DNA of 64,000 nt from Tissierella pigra (GCF_009695605.1 NZ_VUNQ01000011.1:1-64000); one strand, 5' to 3'; shown: positions 7,780 to 17,615, numbered from the stretch's first letter. A program made the numbers and translations. The notes: generated by a model from the sequence alone, not told the origin.

Positions 7780-8865
7780 ATGTCTAATACTGATCTTATG
7801 ACTCCAGCTGAAAGAGGAGCAGCTATTGCAAATGGTGTGGAAGTAGATAGATTGCCCTGCAATCCCAATATTGCCAATGGAGTAGCAAGAATTTATGGTT
7901 GTAAAATTTCCGAGTTCAATCATAATCCTAAGATTATTGCTGAAGCACAAATGGCAGCATATCGTAAATTTGGATGTGATAGCTTACGTATCTTTACTGA
8001 TTTATTTACTTGGGCAGAAGCCATGGGTGCGACTGTCATCTTACCAGATGATGATACTGTGGATTTAGTAAAACCTGCAATTTCTCGTATAGAAGACATT
8101 GACACATTAACTCCTGCCAATCCATATAAGGATGGTCGATTGCCTATATATTTAGATGCAATGAAATACTTACGAGATCTTGCAAAAGATGAGATAAAAT
8201 GTTCCGCAGGAGTTGTTGGTCCTTTTACCAATGCCTTTTTCCTTTTCGGAGTGAATGAAACATTAAAACTTATATATAAAAATCCAGAGGCTGTACATAA
8301 ACTTTGTAAGATTTCCTTAGAAACATGTAAGGCCTATGTAAAAGCTTCTATGGACATTGGATTAAATCCTACAATATCTGAACCCATGTCCTCTTGTACC
8401 GTAATTAGTCCTAATACCTTTAGAGAATTTTCTCTGCCATACTTAAAAGAACTTGTTGATTATATAAAAAGCTATGGTAGCAGCCCCATTATTCATATAT
8501 GTGGTCAAACTGATAAAATTTGGCAGGATCTTGCTGACATAGGTATTGGAGGTATGAGTATAGATAATGTAGCAAGCTTAAAAGATTGTAAAAATACGAT
8601 TGGTAACCAAACAAAAATTCTAGGAAATGTTGACCCCAGTGGGATTATGTATATTGGAACTCCAAGAGATATTCATGTCAAAACTTTAGAATGTATTTTG
8701 GAAGGTTATGATTCACCTAAAGGTTATGTTGTTATGTCTGGTTGCAGTTTACCTATAGATACTCCTTCAGAAAATATTGAAGCCATGATGGAAACTGTTC
8801 GAGAAGTAGGCTACCCTGTTGATCCAGAAAAGGTAAAGTATCTTTTAGAACATTATAGCAAATAA
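7780..8865 (+). CDS. MtaA/CmuA-like corrinoid methyltransferase (URO-D fold)
   Basis: A 361-residue TIM-barrel of the uroporphyrinogen decarboxylase superfamily. It carries the zinc-thiolate signature of the methylcobamide:thiol methyltransferase branch, HIC (239-241) followed by SGCSLP (Cys322), which true heme-pathway HemE lacks. MtaA-type enzymes move a methyl group between a corrinoid protein and a thiol acceptor, and CmuA relatives handle chloromethane. Here no corrinoid protein and no MtaB/MtbB-type partner is encoded nearby. The gene follows an ABC importer by 45 bases with an AGGAGG site, so uptake and demethylation of an imported methylated compound is the natural inference. A strong terminator follows. 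Confidence 0.85.
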   Translation: MSNTDLMTPAERGAAIANGVEVDRLPCNPNIANGVARIYGCKISEFNHNPKIIAEAQMAAYRKFGCDSLRIFTDLFTWAEAMGATVILPDDDTVDLVKPAISRIEDIDTLTPANPYKDGRLPIYLDAMKYLRDLAKDEIKCSAGVVGPFTNAFFLFGVNETLKLIYKNPEAVHKLCKISLETCKAYVKASMDIGLNPTISEPMSSCTVISPNTFREFSLPYLKELVDYIKSYGSSPIIHICGQTDKIWQDLADIGIGGMSIDNVASLKDCKNTIGNQTKILGNVDPSGIMYIGTPRDIHVKTLECILEGYDSPKGYVVMSGCSLPIDTPSENIEAMMETVREVGYPVDPEKVKYLLEHYSK

Positions 8866-8884
8866 TCTAAAATCTACTAAAAAT

Positions 8885-8930
8885 ATGGGTTTTATATCAG
8901 CCTTAAAGACTGTTATAAAACCCATGTTTT
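8885..8930. terminator. Bidirectional terminator
   Basis: A 16-bp stem (8885-8900 with 8910-8925) separates the methyltransferase gene from the convergent GNAT gene, with T-rich tails on both strands. Confidence 0.8.
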
Positions 8931-9003
8931 ACATTTAGAAGACTTTCATATATTGAACAATGTCACTTACATTTTTAAGATATAACTTATACTATAAAAA
9001 TCT

Positions 9004-9501
9004 TTATATCCATTCATCTCTTTCAATCTCTAAATAGACATCATTATCTTCAAGGTAAACAGGTCGAGGTTTGCTGACGAACCCTAATCTTTCGTAAAGT
9101 TTCCATGCACTTATATTATCTTTATGTGGCTCCACATATACTCTTTCAGCCTTTCCTTCTTCAAAGGCTTTATCTATAGTATATAATAATGCCTCTGAAG
9201 CAATTCCTTTACCTTGGACAATGGGTAATAATTTAATATCTAATGCAGCTGTTTTAGTATTTACATCGGTATTATAAAATGTTTCTCCGCAATAAGTACC
9301 ATCCTCTAAATAAATAGAATAATGACAACGATATGGTAGTTTTATTGCCTGTATAATCCACTTTTCAAGATTCTTTATAGTTGTTCCCAAGCCATGAGGA
9401 AAACCTACAAATTTCATTACTTCGCCATTATTCCATAGCTTCATGATGTTATCTAAATCATCTCTACTTGTTTCTCTAATAATAATTTTATTATCTACCA
9501 A
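9004..9501 (-). CDS. GNAT family N-acetyltransferase
   Basis: A GNAT protein of about 165 residues. It has a C-terminal acetyl-CoA site (LLPIVQGKGIASEAL, matching the Q-x-x-G-x-A loop) and a following EPHKDNISAWKLYERLGF helix typical of the family. It lacks any fused domain. I place the start at a TTG (9501) because a GGAGG sits seven bases before it, whereas the upstream ATG at 9525 has none and would put that ribosome binding site inside the gene. A GGAGGG/CCCTCC hairpin lies further upstream (about 9531-9556). The substrate is unknown. Confidence 0.8.
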   Translation of the reverse strand: MVDNKIIIRETSRDDLDNIMKLWNNGEVMKFVGFPHGLGTTIKNLEKWIIQAIKLPYRCHYSIYLEDGTYCGETFYNTDVNTKTAALDIKLLPIVQGKGIASEALLYTIDKAFEEGKAERVYVEPHKDNISAWKLYERLGFVSKPRPVYLEDNDVYLEIERDEWI

Positions 9502-9788
9502 AATATTTCCTCCTAAAATCTTCATTTTGGAGGGTTAAAGTGAGTGCACCCTCCTTGCACTATGCTTTAATAATTTAGTTATATTTCTCATAAAAAACAC
9601 CCTTTCTTTTTAAAATTTGGGTACATCTTTTTATATTATATCTTATTAATCTTTATTTTTCCATTCCTACAGACTACAATTATAAGAAAAGAGATAGATA
9701 ATTGATTTTGAAAGATTTATTGTGATCTTTCCTATCCTTGACTATGAATATTTCTTCAAATATAATTTAACTAAGTGAGGTGGTACAT

Positions 9789-11669
9789 ATGATTGAATGT
9801 AGTATAAATAGTTTAATCAAATATTATGGAGCAAATAAGATTTTTGAAAATATATCCTTTGAATTACACAGTAATGAAAGGGTCGGGTTGATTGGACAGA
9901 ATGGATGCGGAAAAACTACTTTAATGAAGATACTAATGGGCATTGAAGATTATCATGGAGGAAATATTAGCTTTAGAAAAGGAAGTAGAATTGGATATTT
10001 AGACCAGATATTCAAATGTTCCAAGGATACTACTGTAATAGAAATCCTTGAAATGCCTTTTGAAAATATATTTAATATTAAGCTAGAATTAAAAGGATTT
10101 GAGGAAAGATTAAAAAATTTATCTGGTGAAGAATTAGAGATTGAAATGAAAAATTATGGTCTTCTCATGGAGGAATTTGAACGCTGTGGCGGATATACTA
10201 TGGAAATCAATATAAACAAAGTATGTAATGGACTTTTCATACCAGATGATTTTAGAAATAAATTATTTGAACAATTATCTGGTGGTGAAAAAACCAGAGT
10301 TCTTTTAGCAAAATTACTTTTAGAAAATCCAGATATACTCTTATTAGATGAGCCTACTAACCATTTAGACATAGAATCCATTGAATGGTTGGAAGAATTT
10401 TTATTAGGATATAATGGTACAGTTCTTATGGTTTCACATGATAGAAGTTTCCTTGATAAAGTTGCCAATAGAATTATAGAGTTAGAACCTACAGGTACAA
10501 AAATCTATGATGGAAATTATAGTTACTATGTTGAGGAAAAGCAAAGGCGATTTGAGTTAGAATATAATGCCTATATAAATAATCAAAGAAAAATTGAGAG
10601 AATGGAACAGCAAATTGAAAGATATAGAATTTGGGGTGCCATGAGAGATAGTGAAAAGATGTATAAACGTGCTAAAGAGCTTGAAAAACGATTGGAAAAA
10701 GTAGAAGTAGTAGATAGACCAACATTGGAAGATTCCAAAATTAGACTCTCTGCCGAAAAAGTAAATCGTTCTGGAAAGATTGTTCTTAATGTAGAAAACT
10801 TGAAAAAATCCTTTCCTCAGAAAAAATTATTTTCAGATATATCCTTTACTCTATTTTATCAGGATAAGTTATGTATAATGGGAGAAAATGGTGGTGGAAA
10901 AACAACCTTATTGAAAATTATACTTGGAGAAATTGAAGCTGATAATGGGAACTTTACCATAGGATCCAGTATAAAATTAGGCTATTTACCACAAAATGTA
11001 GTATTTGAAGATGAAGATATGACAATTCTTGATTACTTTGCTGCAAAACATAATATCAGCAATTCAGAAGCAAGGTCTGAACTGGCAAAAATGTTATTCA
11101 TTAGAGATGATGTATATAAGAAAATCAAATCCCTATCTGGTGGTGAAAAATCTCGACTTAAATTATGTTCTTTAATACTTGATAAAGTGAATTTTATGAT
11201 TCTAGATGAGCCTACTAACCATTTGGATATTGATTCTAGGGAAGTTTTAGAAGAAACACTTTCTAATTTCAATGGCACAATTTTATTTGTCTCCCATGAT
11301 AGATATTTTGTACAAAAAGTAGCCACAAAGATAATGGTATTAGATAAATCTAAAGCTAAACTATATCCTGTACCATATGATGAATATTTAGAAATAAGGG
11401 AAAAGGAAATAGTTGTAAAACCTATAATAAAAGGATCTAAGCCAGTTAAAGCCATTCCAACTAAACCACCTAAAAAACCTAATACCTTTAAAATAGCACA
11501 GGTTGAAAAGGAAATTGAAGAATTTGAAAATAAATTAAAACTGATTGATGAAGAAATGGCTTTAAACAGCGATAATGCAGATAAATTATATGAATTATTT
11601 GCCCAAAAAGAATTAATTGAAAAGCAACTGGAGGACTCTTATGAATTATGGGAGACCCTTCAAATCTAA
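9789..11669 (+). CDS. ABC-F family ATPase (ribosome-associated type)
   Basis: Two complete nucleotide-binding domains lie in one soluble chain: Walker A GQNGCGKTT and GENGGGKTT, signatures LSGGEKTRV and LSGGEKSRL, and two LLLDEPTNHLD / MILDEPTNHLD Walker B segments. Between them is the basic, helical P-site tRNA-interaction linker (RKIERMEQQIERYRIW). There are no membrane segments. A C-terminal Lys/Pro-rich stretch and coiled coil follow. ABC-F proteins bind the ribosomal E site and either restart stalled ribosomes (Uup, YfmR, YkpA) or protect against antibiotics. I cannot tell which from sequence alone. GAGGTGG precedes the ATG at 9789. Confidence 0.9.
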   Translation: MIECSINSLIKYYGANKIFENISFELHSNERVGLIGQNGCGKTTLMKILMGIEDYHGGNISFRKGSRIGYLDQIFKCSKDTTVIEILEMPFENIFNIKLELKGFEERLKNLSGEELEIEMKNYGLLMEEFERCGGYTMEININKVCNGLFIPDDFRNKLFEQLSGGEKTRVLLAKLLLENPDILLLDEPTNHLDIESIEWLEEFLLGYNGTVLMVSHDRSFLDKVANRIIELEPTGTKIYDGNYSYYVEEKQRRFELEYNAYINNQRKIERMEQQIERYRIWGAMRDSEKMYKRAKELEKRLEKVEVVDRPTLEDSKIRLSAEKVNRSGKIVLNVENLKKSFPQKKLFSDISFTLFYQDKLCIMGENGGGKTTLLKIILGEIEADNGNFTIGSSIKLGYLPQNVVFEDEDMTILDYFAAKHNISNSEARSELAKMLFIRDDVYKKIKSLSGGEKSRLKLCSLILDKVNFMILDEPTNHLDIDSREVLEETLSNFNGTILFVSHDRYFVQKVATKIMVLDKSKAKLYPVPYDEYLEIREKEIVVKPIIKGSKPVKAIPTKPPKKPNTFKIAQVEKEIEEFENKLKLIDEEMALNSDNADKLYELFAQKELIEKQLEDSYELWETLQI

Positions 11670-11684
11670 ACATCATTAAACAAT

Positions 11685-11727
11685 AATAATATATCCCTTA
11701 ATCGTAACGATTAAGGGATATATTATT
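11685..11727. terminator. Bidirectional terminator
   Basis: A 20-bp perfect stem around a TAA loop lies between the convergent ABC-F and AAA ATPase genes. Confidence 0.85.
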
Positions 11728-12581
11728 TAAAACTCACTTTCATATTTCTTGAAAAACTCATAGTATGTACGCACATTTTCTAGTTCTGTCCATTTCTTCA
11801 CTACAACTGGATTTTCATCAAGATCATATATTTTCGCCTCAGCCATAGCAAGAAGAAAAGGAGAATGTGTTGATATAATAAACTGACATTTAAAAAATCG
11901 TGCTGAGTCCTCAATAAATTTCATTAACTCCATTTGACGTTTTGGAGAAAGGCTGTTTTCAGGCTCGTCTAATAAATAAAGTCCGTCTTCTTCTATCTTT
12001 TCCGTAAAATATAAAAAGGAACTTTCACCATTTGAATATTCTCGTACATTATCCATTAATTCATTTCTTACAAAACGAGATTGAGTTTTTCTTCTAGTGT
12101 CATTTATCTTTTTTAATTTTTCATAATCTGCTATGGAATTCATTTGAAAGTGAGAATACTTAGAATCCAAATATTCCTCAAAAAGTTCTTCTCGTTTTTG
12201 GTCGATTCCTTCGTTAAGGTTACGGATATTAAACATATAATCAAATACATCATCACTAGTAATAATTCTACTCTTTTCAGAAATCTCAGTCCTAATCTCC
12301 ATTGTACACATACTGACATAGTCGGTATAAAAATTAGATTTATTATAGATAGAATCACGATTGACTCCTGTTTTTTCTGCTATAACATTCAATGCAGTTG
12401 ACTTTCCTGAACCATTTCCTCCATATAAAATTGTAATTGGCTGAAAATCAATTCTTTCAAATTTATTTCTTGATAATATATTAAATGGATAAAAGGAGTC
12501 ATAGCAAGTTCTTTTTATCCCTAGAAAAAAATCAAATTCCATGTCCTTATTTGGAAATGTAAAAGCATTTAAATAAATCAT
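11727..12581 (-). CDS. AAA/SMC-like ATPase
   Basis: A soluble ATPase of about 284 residues of the AAA_15/AAA_21 group. It has Walker A GGNGSGKST, an ABC-like signature YSNGESSF, Walker B LYLLDEPENSLSP and a His switch ISTHSPFL. The insertion between the motifs is a short helical arm rather than long coiled coils. Such proteins serve as stand-alone ATPases in repair, defence or transport accessory roles. It follows the exporter permease gene by a few bases and is probably co-transcribed with it. The second ATG (12581) is preferred because AAGGAAG lies at proper spacing. Confidence 0.8.
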   Translation of the reverse strand: MIYLNAFTFPNKDMEFDFFLGIKRTCYDSFYPFNILSRNKFERIDFQPITILYGGNGSGKSTALNVIAEKTGVNRDSIYNKSNFYTDYVSMCTMEIRTEISEKSRIITSDDVFDYMFNIRNLNEGIDQKREELFEEYLDSKYSHFQMNSIADYEKLKKINDTRRKTQSRFVRNELMDNVREYSNGESSFLYFTEKIEEDGLYLLDEPENSLSPKRQMELMKFIEDSARFFKCQFIISTHSPFLLAMAEAKIYDLDENPVVVKKWTELENVRTYYEFFKKYESEF

Positions 12582-12593
12582 TATCATCTTCCT

Positions 12594-14219
12594 TTAACTA
12601 ATACATTTTTTCCAGACTGCTTTAGTTGCAATTAATCCAACTGGAATATAAATATATGCACCATAAGGAATTCTAGTCAATATATAGTGTCCCAATACAA
12701 ATACTCCCATTATAAGGATACCTATTATAATATTATATCCACCTGGCCCTTCTGTTACTTCAAAGGCTTTGGAAAATGGTAGCTTCTTATCTAATATTTT
12801 AAATTCTATAATGATAAATAGCAGCATATTTATTCCAACCACTATAATTTGTTCAACTATCTGCATTTTATATATAATTAAAAATATTAAACTAACTAAA
12901 ATAAATACTGGTACAAATAGATTAACAATTGCTGCCTTAACAGTTCCTCTATAAATAGCTGCTTTATTTTTAATAGGTATAGTTTCGTATATCCATGCCC
13001 CTTTATAATTTCCCGAATACCCTAAAAAGGCTAATATATTAGGAATCATTGCAAAAACCATATAAATCCATAAATAATTCTTCGTATTGGAAATATTTGA
13101 GATTTGACTTCTATTCATACTAAACATCATAAGAAATGGAAATATAATTGCCATTCCCAAACTTGGATAAACCTTTAACTTGAAAGTTCTTTCATTTTTT
13201 AGCATACTAGTAGCAAATTTGTAAAAACTTCTTTCCTCTTCATCTTTACAAACTACCTTAGATATAAAAATATTAACTTTGCTTTTATCCTTAGTCTGCC
13301 CCTCTGCACTATTTAACTTCTGTAAATTTCTTTCAAATATAGGTATGAATTTTATATAAATTACTATAGATATGATTGGAATTAACACTCCAAGTATAGA
13401 GTAAATTACAATATAACTTTGATTATTACCCTTTAATATTAACTCAAAGGGTGCTGCAAACCATAATGGTGGAAAAAAGTATTTCCATGGGCTTGGATTA
13501 AATTCTAAATTATTTATATCTATGAAATTAAAAATCCTGCCTATTAATTGATACCCCAGTGACATTCCTATGGCTAAACCTATTTGAACATAGTTAATAA
13601 TATCCTTTAGTTTTTCGCCACTGGAAAACCTAAGAACTACAAGGTAAATAAGGGCGGTGAGTATTATTATAAATAATGCAATCAAAATTACTTCTACCAA
13701 ATATATTAAGAAGAAAGTTATCCCATGTCTTATTATAGATGCAATAAGCGAAGGGCCAGAAATAGCCATAGTAATAACTGTAATATACATAAATATATGT
13801 AATATTTTAGCCATGTTTAAAGTCTTACTATCTACAGGCTTTGAAAGCAGTATCTCTTTATCCTTTATATCCAGCAGTACAGAACTAAAATCTGCTATTA
13901 AAGAAGTCATCAATAAAAAAATAATTACTCCAAATACAAAGCTCATTTGAAACAAGAAATTATCTCCAACTACTATAAATAAAATTAAGAATGCTCCCAT
14001 TAAAACATATGTCCATAAAGATTTTAGAAAATTATTCTTGTCATTATCTTCTTTTACCTTTTTCTTATTATTTTCATTGCTTAAAATGGTAGATACTCTT
14101 CTTCCATCTAATATTAGCTTTACATTGAGTATCTTTCGCATAACAGGATAATCTACTCCCATTTTTTCAAATACTCCCCTGAAAACATCTAAGAATCTCA
14201 ATACTCCAAAATCCTTCAT
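12594..14219 (-). CDS. ABC exporter permease, large ABC-2-like membrane protein
   Basis: A 541-residue integral membrane protein with about a dozen hydrophobic segments in two halves and a cytoplasmic N-terminal 80 residues. It has no nucleotide-binding motif. The start codon directly abuts the stop of the ATPase gene (14219/14220), so the two form an ABC exporter. It resembles the two-component efflux permeases of Firmicutes rather than importer permeases, since it lacks an EAA loop. The transported compound is unknown. Confidence 0.8.
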   Translation of the reverse strand: MKDFGVLRFLDVFRGVFEKMGVDYPVMRKILNVKLILDGRRVSTILSNENNKKKVKEDNDKNNFLKSLWTYVLMGAFLILFIVVGDNFLFQMSFVFGVIIFLLMTSLIADFSSVLLDIKDKEILLSKPVDSKTLNMAKILHIFMYITVITMAISGPSLIASIIRHGITFFLIYLVEVILIALFIIILTALIYLVVLRFSSGEKLKDIINYVQIGLAIGMSLGYQLIGRIFNFIDINNLEFNPSPWKYFFPPLWFAAPFELILKGNNQSYIVIYSILGVLIPIISIVIYIKFIPIFERNLQKLNSAEGQTKDKSKVNIFISKVVCKDEEERSFYKFATSMLKNERTFKLKVYPSLGMAIIFPFLMMFSMNRSQISNISNTKNYLWIYMVFAMIPNILAFLGYSGNYKGAWIYETIPIKNKAAIYRGTVKAAIVNLFVPVFILVSLIFLIIYKMQIVEQIIVVGINMLLFIIIEFKILDKKLPFSKAFEVTEGPGGYNIIIGILIMGVFVLGHYILTRIPYGAYIYIPVGLIATKAVWKKCIS

Positions 14220-14999
14220 CTATATCACCTCTTCTATGGTAGCCACTATTTCCTTAGCTATTTTCTCGTGTTCATTAAATCCAGTTAATTGGTTAAATAT
14301 CTCCTCTAATGAACTATCCATAGTTGTACCCTTTAAATCATTGAAACTTCCATCTGCTACTATTTCTCCATTATTTATAAGTATTATCCTACTGCTGATT
14401 TTTTCTACTACCTCCATGATATGAGAAGAATAAAAAATAGTTTTTCCCTTTCTAGCTAATTCTGCTAATACTTCCTTAAATACCATAACACTGTTGGCAT
14501 CCATTCCACTTAAAGGTTCATCTAGGAATAGAACTTCAGGATCATTGATTAAGGCTGATATTATAAGAGCCTTTTGCTTCATTCCCTTAGAATAAGAGCT
14601 AATTCTAGCATCGTAAACATCTTTAACCCCAAATAAATCCATTAGCTTCCCAGCTTTTTTATTTGCTTCTTCATATTTCATACCATAGAGCTCTCCAATA
14701 AAAGTTAGATATTCTCTAGCTGTAAGGTTTTCATAAATTTCAGCAGTCTCAGGTACATATCCAATTTTCTTCTTATAGTCTACTTTTCCATCTCTTATAT
14801 CTTCACCAAATATCCTTATATCTCCAGAATAGTCTCCAACTAAACCTAACATTATCTTTACAGTCGTACTCTTACCAGCACCATTTGGTCCAATATACCC
14901 TATGATTTCTCCCTTATGTACATCTAGATTAATATCCCTTAGTACTTCTTTATCTCCATAGCTTTTACTTAAATTCCTTATGGTTACTATTGATTCCAT
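14220..14999 (-). CDS. ABC exporter ATPase
   Basis: A 259-residue ATPase with Walker A GPNGAGKST, Q-loop VPETAEIYENLTAREYL, signature SYSKGMKQK, Walker B VLFLDEPLSG and His loop SSHIMEVVE. The sequence is typical of CcmA/DrrA-type exporter ATPases (the tyrosine-containing Q-loop region and SKGMKQK). First gene of a three-gene operon with the permease (12594) and AAA ATPase (11727). Confidence 0.9.
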   Translation of the reverse strand: MESIVTIRNLSKSYGDKEVLRDINLDVHKGEIIGYIGPNGAGKSTTVKIMLGLVGDYSGDIRIFGEDIRDGKVDYKKKIGYVPETAEIYENLTAREYLTFIGELYGMKYEEANKKAGKLMDLFGVKDVYDARISSYSKGMKQKALIISALINDPEVLFLDEPLSGMDANSVMVFKEVLAELARKGKTIFYSSHIMEVVEKISSRIILINNGEIVADGSFNDLKGTTMDSSLEEIFNQLTGFNEHEKIAKEIVATIEEVI

Positions 15000-15116
15000 T
15001 TTTTTATCCCCCTAGAAATTTATTTACTATATTATAACATAATGAATTCTACTAAATCTCACCTTATTTTTTCAAATCCTCTATCCTATCTTTAAATTTA
15101 CTAAAATAGTCATCAA

Positions 15117-15158
15117 AATTACCTCTTAATTATAATTAAGAGGTAATTCTATTTTTAT
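15117..15158 (+). terminator. Orphan perfect palindrome with T-rich tail
   Basis: A 32-base perfect palindrome is followed by CTATTTTTATT on the plus strand. No plus-strand gene precedes it closely, so it may be a leftover terminator. The rest of the 15000-15373 gap shows no gene. Confidence 0.6.
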
Positions 15159-15373
15159 TATTTAAAATAAAATTGCCATATCTGTTAATCTTTTATAACT
15201 TAATAATGTAGATACGAAAAGCTCTTGCAATATGGTAGCTATATTTATTCTTTAATCAATTATATTATTTATATAAAAGTAGATTAGCTAATATTACAAT
15301 CTCTCCTTATTTCATCACATATATTAGTAATTTGAATAAAATAATACTAGTTTTAAATGATAGGGGTGTGAGT

Positions 15374-15994
15374 ATGGAAGTTATACTATTAGTATTGGTA
15401 TTATCTTTAGACTCTTTCGTAGCTAGTATTGCTTACGGAACAAATAAAATAAAGATACCATTTAGGTCAATCCTAATTATTAATACTATTTGTTCACTTT
15501 TCCTAGGTGTTTCTATTTTCTTTGGCTCTCAAATAAAAAAAATACTCCCTAATAATATTACATTAATATTAAGCTTTTCTATACTAATGCTACTTGGAAT
15601 ATATTATTTATTTGAAAGTATTATTAAAACCTATTTGGAAAAGAAGTTAGAAGAAAATGAGAAAGTTAAAATAAAACTATTTGATATATGGATAATGATA
15701 GATGTATATTGCGATGAAACTAAAGCAGATTTTAATCTATCTAAAAAACTTGATGCAAAGGAAGCAGTATATCTTGCCACTGCCCTTTCACTAGATTCAT
15801 TGGCTGTAGGTTTTGGAAGTAGTCTAGGTAATATTAATTATATTCATGTAATAGGATTATCTTTAATTATAGGATTACTTTCTATTTACAGCGGAATCTT
15901 TATCGGAAAAAAGATTATGGAAAAGACAAAAATCAATTTATCTTGGTTATCTGGTATTCTACTAATAATATTAGCAATTTTAAAATTAGTTTAA
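15374..15994 (+). CDS. ytaF: Sporulation membrane protein YtaF (MntP-like)
   Basis: A six-helix membrane protein of about 206 residues with two internally repeated motifs, LVLSLDSFVASIAYG near the N-terminus and ATALSLDSLAVGFGS in the second half. The paired Asp residues in equivalent helices are the hallmark of the MntP/YtaF superfamily. YtaF belongs to spore-former gene sets, and MntP relatives export manganese. The ATG at 15374 has AGGGGTG at correct spacing, and an upstream frame extension from a TTG at 15332 has no site. Transcribed alone and ended by a bidirectional terminator. Confidence 0.85.
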   Translation: MEVILLVLVLSLDSFVASIAYGTNKIKIPFRSILIINTICSLFLGVSIFFGSQIKKILPNNITLILSFSILMLLGIYYLFESIIKTYLEKKLEENEKVKIKLFDIWIMIDVYCDETKADFNLSKKLDAKEAVYLATALSLDSLAVGFGSSLGNINYIHVIGLSLIIGLLSIYSGIFIGKKIMEKTKINLSWLSGILLIILAILKLV

Positions 15995-16035
15995 AATAAG
16001 TCCTATGGCTGATTGACATAGGACTTATTTATTTT
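15995..16035. terminator. Bidirectional terminator
   Basis: AATAAGTCCTATG pairs with CATAGGACTTATT and is followed by TATTTTT. It lies between convergent ytaF and the amidohydrolase gene. Confidence 0.85.
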
Positions 16036-17273
16036 TATATTAATTTTTTTACAAACTGTCCTTCCTTCATAATTACTTCCATATTATCAACAGAAATATT
16101 ATGAATATCCAATAAAGGATTTTCTTTTAAAACTATTATATCTGCAAACTTTCCTTCTTCCAAAGTTCCTGTAATCTTATCTACCTTTAACATCTCTGCT
16201 CCATTTTTAGTTGCAGCAAGTATTACTTCCATTTCTGTTAACCCTGCCTTATTTAGTGCATACATTTCTGTAATTGCATATTTACCATAAGGAGTTAAGC
16301 TACTACAGAAGGAGTCAGAACCTACTGTAATTCTAATTCCTTTTTTATTGGCATTTTGTAAATTATCAATTATACGGTTCAACTCTTTTTCCGCAGTTGT
16401 ATTTCCTGGATACTGATCATGTATAGGTCTATATGGCGGCTCATATACTGTAAACCATTCAAAGAAGAATTGAAGTGTAGGGCAGAATGTTATATCCTTT
16501 TCCTTCATAATCTCTAAACATTCTTCATTTAATTCTTGTCCATGAATAATAGAATCTACTCCTGCTTTACATGAATTTAAAGCTCCTTCATAGCCTTCAG
16601 CATGGGACCATACAGGTATACCTACCATATTACACTCATCAACTACTGCCTGTATTTCTTCCATTGTATAGTGAGTATCAGCCTTAGCATCATATCTCCA
16701 TATTCCTCCACCAGTAGACCATATCTTAACTGCATCTGGATTTTCACGAAGTCTCTTTCTAATGGCTTTTCTTAATTCCCAAGGTCCATCTACTCTTTCT
16801 GCCCAAGGATGAGAGTCATTATTATATTCTAAAGGCAGTCTATGGGAATCTCCATGTCCAGCAGTTCTACAAAAACCAAGTCCTGTTGTTATTACTCTTG
16901 GCCCTTCAATAACTCCTTTTTCAATCATATTCCTAATATGTATACCTGAACGAGAGATTTCTCCTACTGTAGTTAAACCATGTTCTAAGGATTCTTTTGC
17001 TTGTGCCACTGCTACTACAGTTTTTTGAATTGCTGGTTCAAGTACCCATTCATTATCGTCATCACTTAAATTACCGCTAAAATGAAGGTGTGTATCTATT
17101 AAACCTGGCATAATAGTTTTTCCAGTTATATCAATTACTGTACCTTCTTGTTCTGTATCCAACTTAGGTCCTGCATATTTAATTTTTTTAGCTTCTACTA
17201 CTACCATAGAATCTTCTATTACTTCTCCAGTACCATTTATTAATAACCCACCAGTGAATATGATTTTATTCAC
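16035..17273 (-). CDS. Amidohydrolase family protein (imidazolonepropionase-like)
   Basis: A metal-dependent hydrolase of about 412 residues. It has the N-terminal composite sandwich and MPGLIDTHLHF (HxH metal ligands), AVKIW (the lysine that may be carbamylated), SHAEG and IIHGQ histidines, and GSDSF aspartate. The closing EGKFADIIVLKENPLLDI strand is typical of HutI/prolidase-like amidohydrolases. The exact substrate is not readable, but it neighbours peptide and histidine catabolism genes. A GTG at 17273 is preferred because GGAGGGGG lies six bases upstream. Confidence 0.85.
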   Translation of the reverse strand: MNKIIFTGGLLINGTGEVIEDSMVVVEAKKIKYAGPKLDTEQEGTVIDITGKTIMPGLIDTHLHFSGNLSDDDNEWVLEPAIQKTVVAVAQAKESLEHGLTTVGEISRSGIHIRNMIEKGVIEGPRVITTGLGFCRTAGHGDSHRLPLEYNNDSHPWAERVDGPWELRKAIRKRLRENPDAVKIWSTGGGIWRYDAKADTHYTMEEIQAVVDECNMVGIPVWSHAEGYEGALNSCKAGVDSIIHGQELNEECLEIMKEKDITFCPTLQFFFEWFTVYEPPYRPIHDQYPGNTTAEKELNRIIDNLQNANKKGIRITVGSDSFCSSLTPYGKYAITEMYALNKAGLTEMEVILAATKNGAEMLKVDKITGTLEEGKFADIIVLKENPLLDIHNISVDNMEVIMKEGQFVKKLI

Positions 17274-17344
17274 AAAAACCCCCTCCTTATAATTTAAATA
17301 TATCAATCACCAATATTATACCATGTTTTTATTAAAAATCACTT

Positions 17345-17385
17345 AAATAAATTCCCTTAGTTGTTGTAACTAAGGGAATTTATTT
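17345..17385. terminator. Bidirectional terminator
   Basis: An 18-bp perfect stem with T-rich ends lies between the amidohydrolase start and the DUF896 gene's 3' end. Confidence 0.85.
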
Positions 17386-17387
17386 AA

Positions 17388-17615
17388 CTAGTTCATATGT
17401 TTTTTTCTTTGTTCTTCTTTTAACTTCTCAGGAGTCACATCGTTGCCTTCCTCATCTACTACTTTGACTTCCATTAAAGTCCTTTTCATATTTCCTCTAA
17501 ATATTTTAAGGTATTCTTGACGCAATTTTTGTTGTTCTTCCTTTTCTTCATCTGTTAGTCCTATGGTTTTAGACTTATGAGAAAGTTCATTTATTCTTTT
17601 TATTAATTCTTCCAT
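17388..17615 (-). CDS. DUF896 family protein (YnzC-like)
   Basis: A 75-residue highly charged helical hairpin protein. RINELSHKSKTIGLTDEEKEEQQKLRQEYL is followed by IFRGNMKRTLMEVKVVDEEGNDVTP, the full DUF896 pattern. B. subtilis members include YnzC, whose role is not settled. GGAGAG lies before the ATG. It is downstream of the MATE gene by 40 bases and may be co-transcribed. Confidence 0.92.
   Translation of the reverse strand: MEELIKRINELSHKSKTIGLTDEEKEEQQKLRQEYLKIFRGNMKRTLMEVKVVDEEGNDVTPEKLKEEQRKKHMN

Noticed and set aside
7780-8865. Uroporphyrinogen decarboxylase HemE of heme synthesis
   Set aside because: The HxC...C zinc motif and the importer context fit MtaA/CmuA-like methyltransferases, and no other heme genes are present.
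9780-11669. Assignment of the ABC-F protein as a specific antibiotic-resistance gene
   Set aside because: Domain layout is shared by housekeeping and resistance members; nothing in the sequence alone decides.
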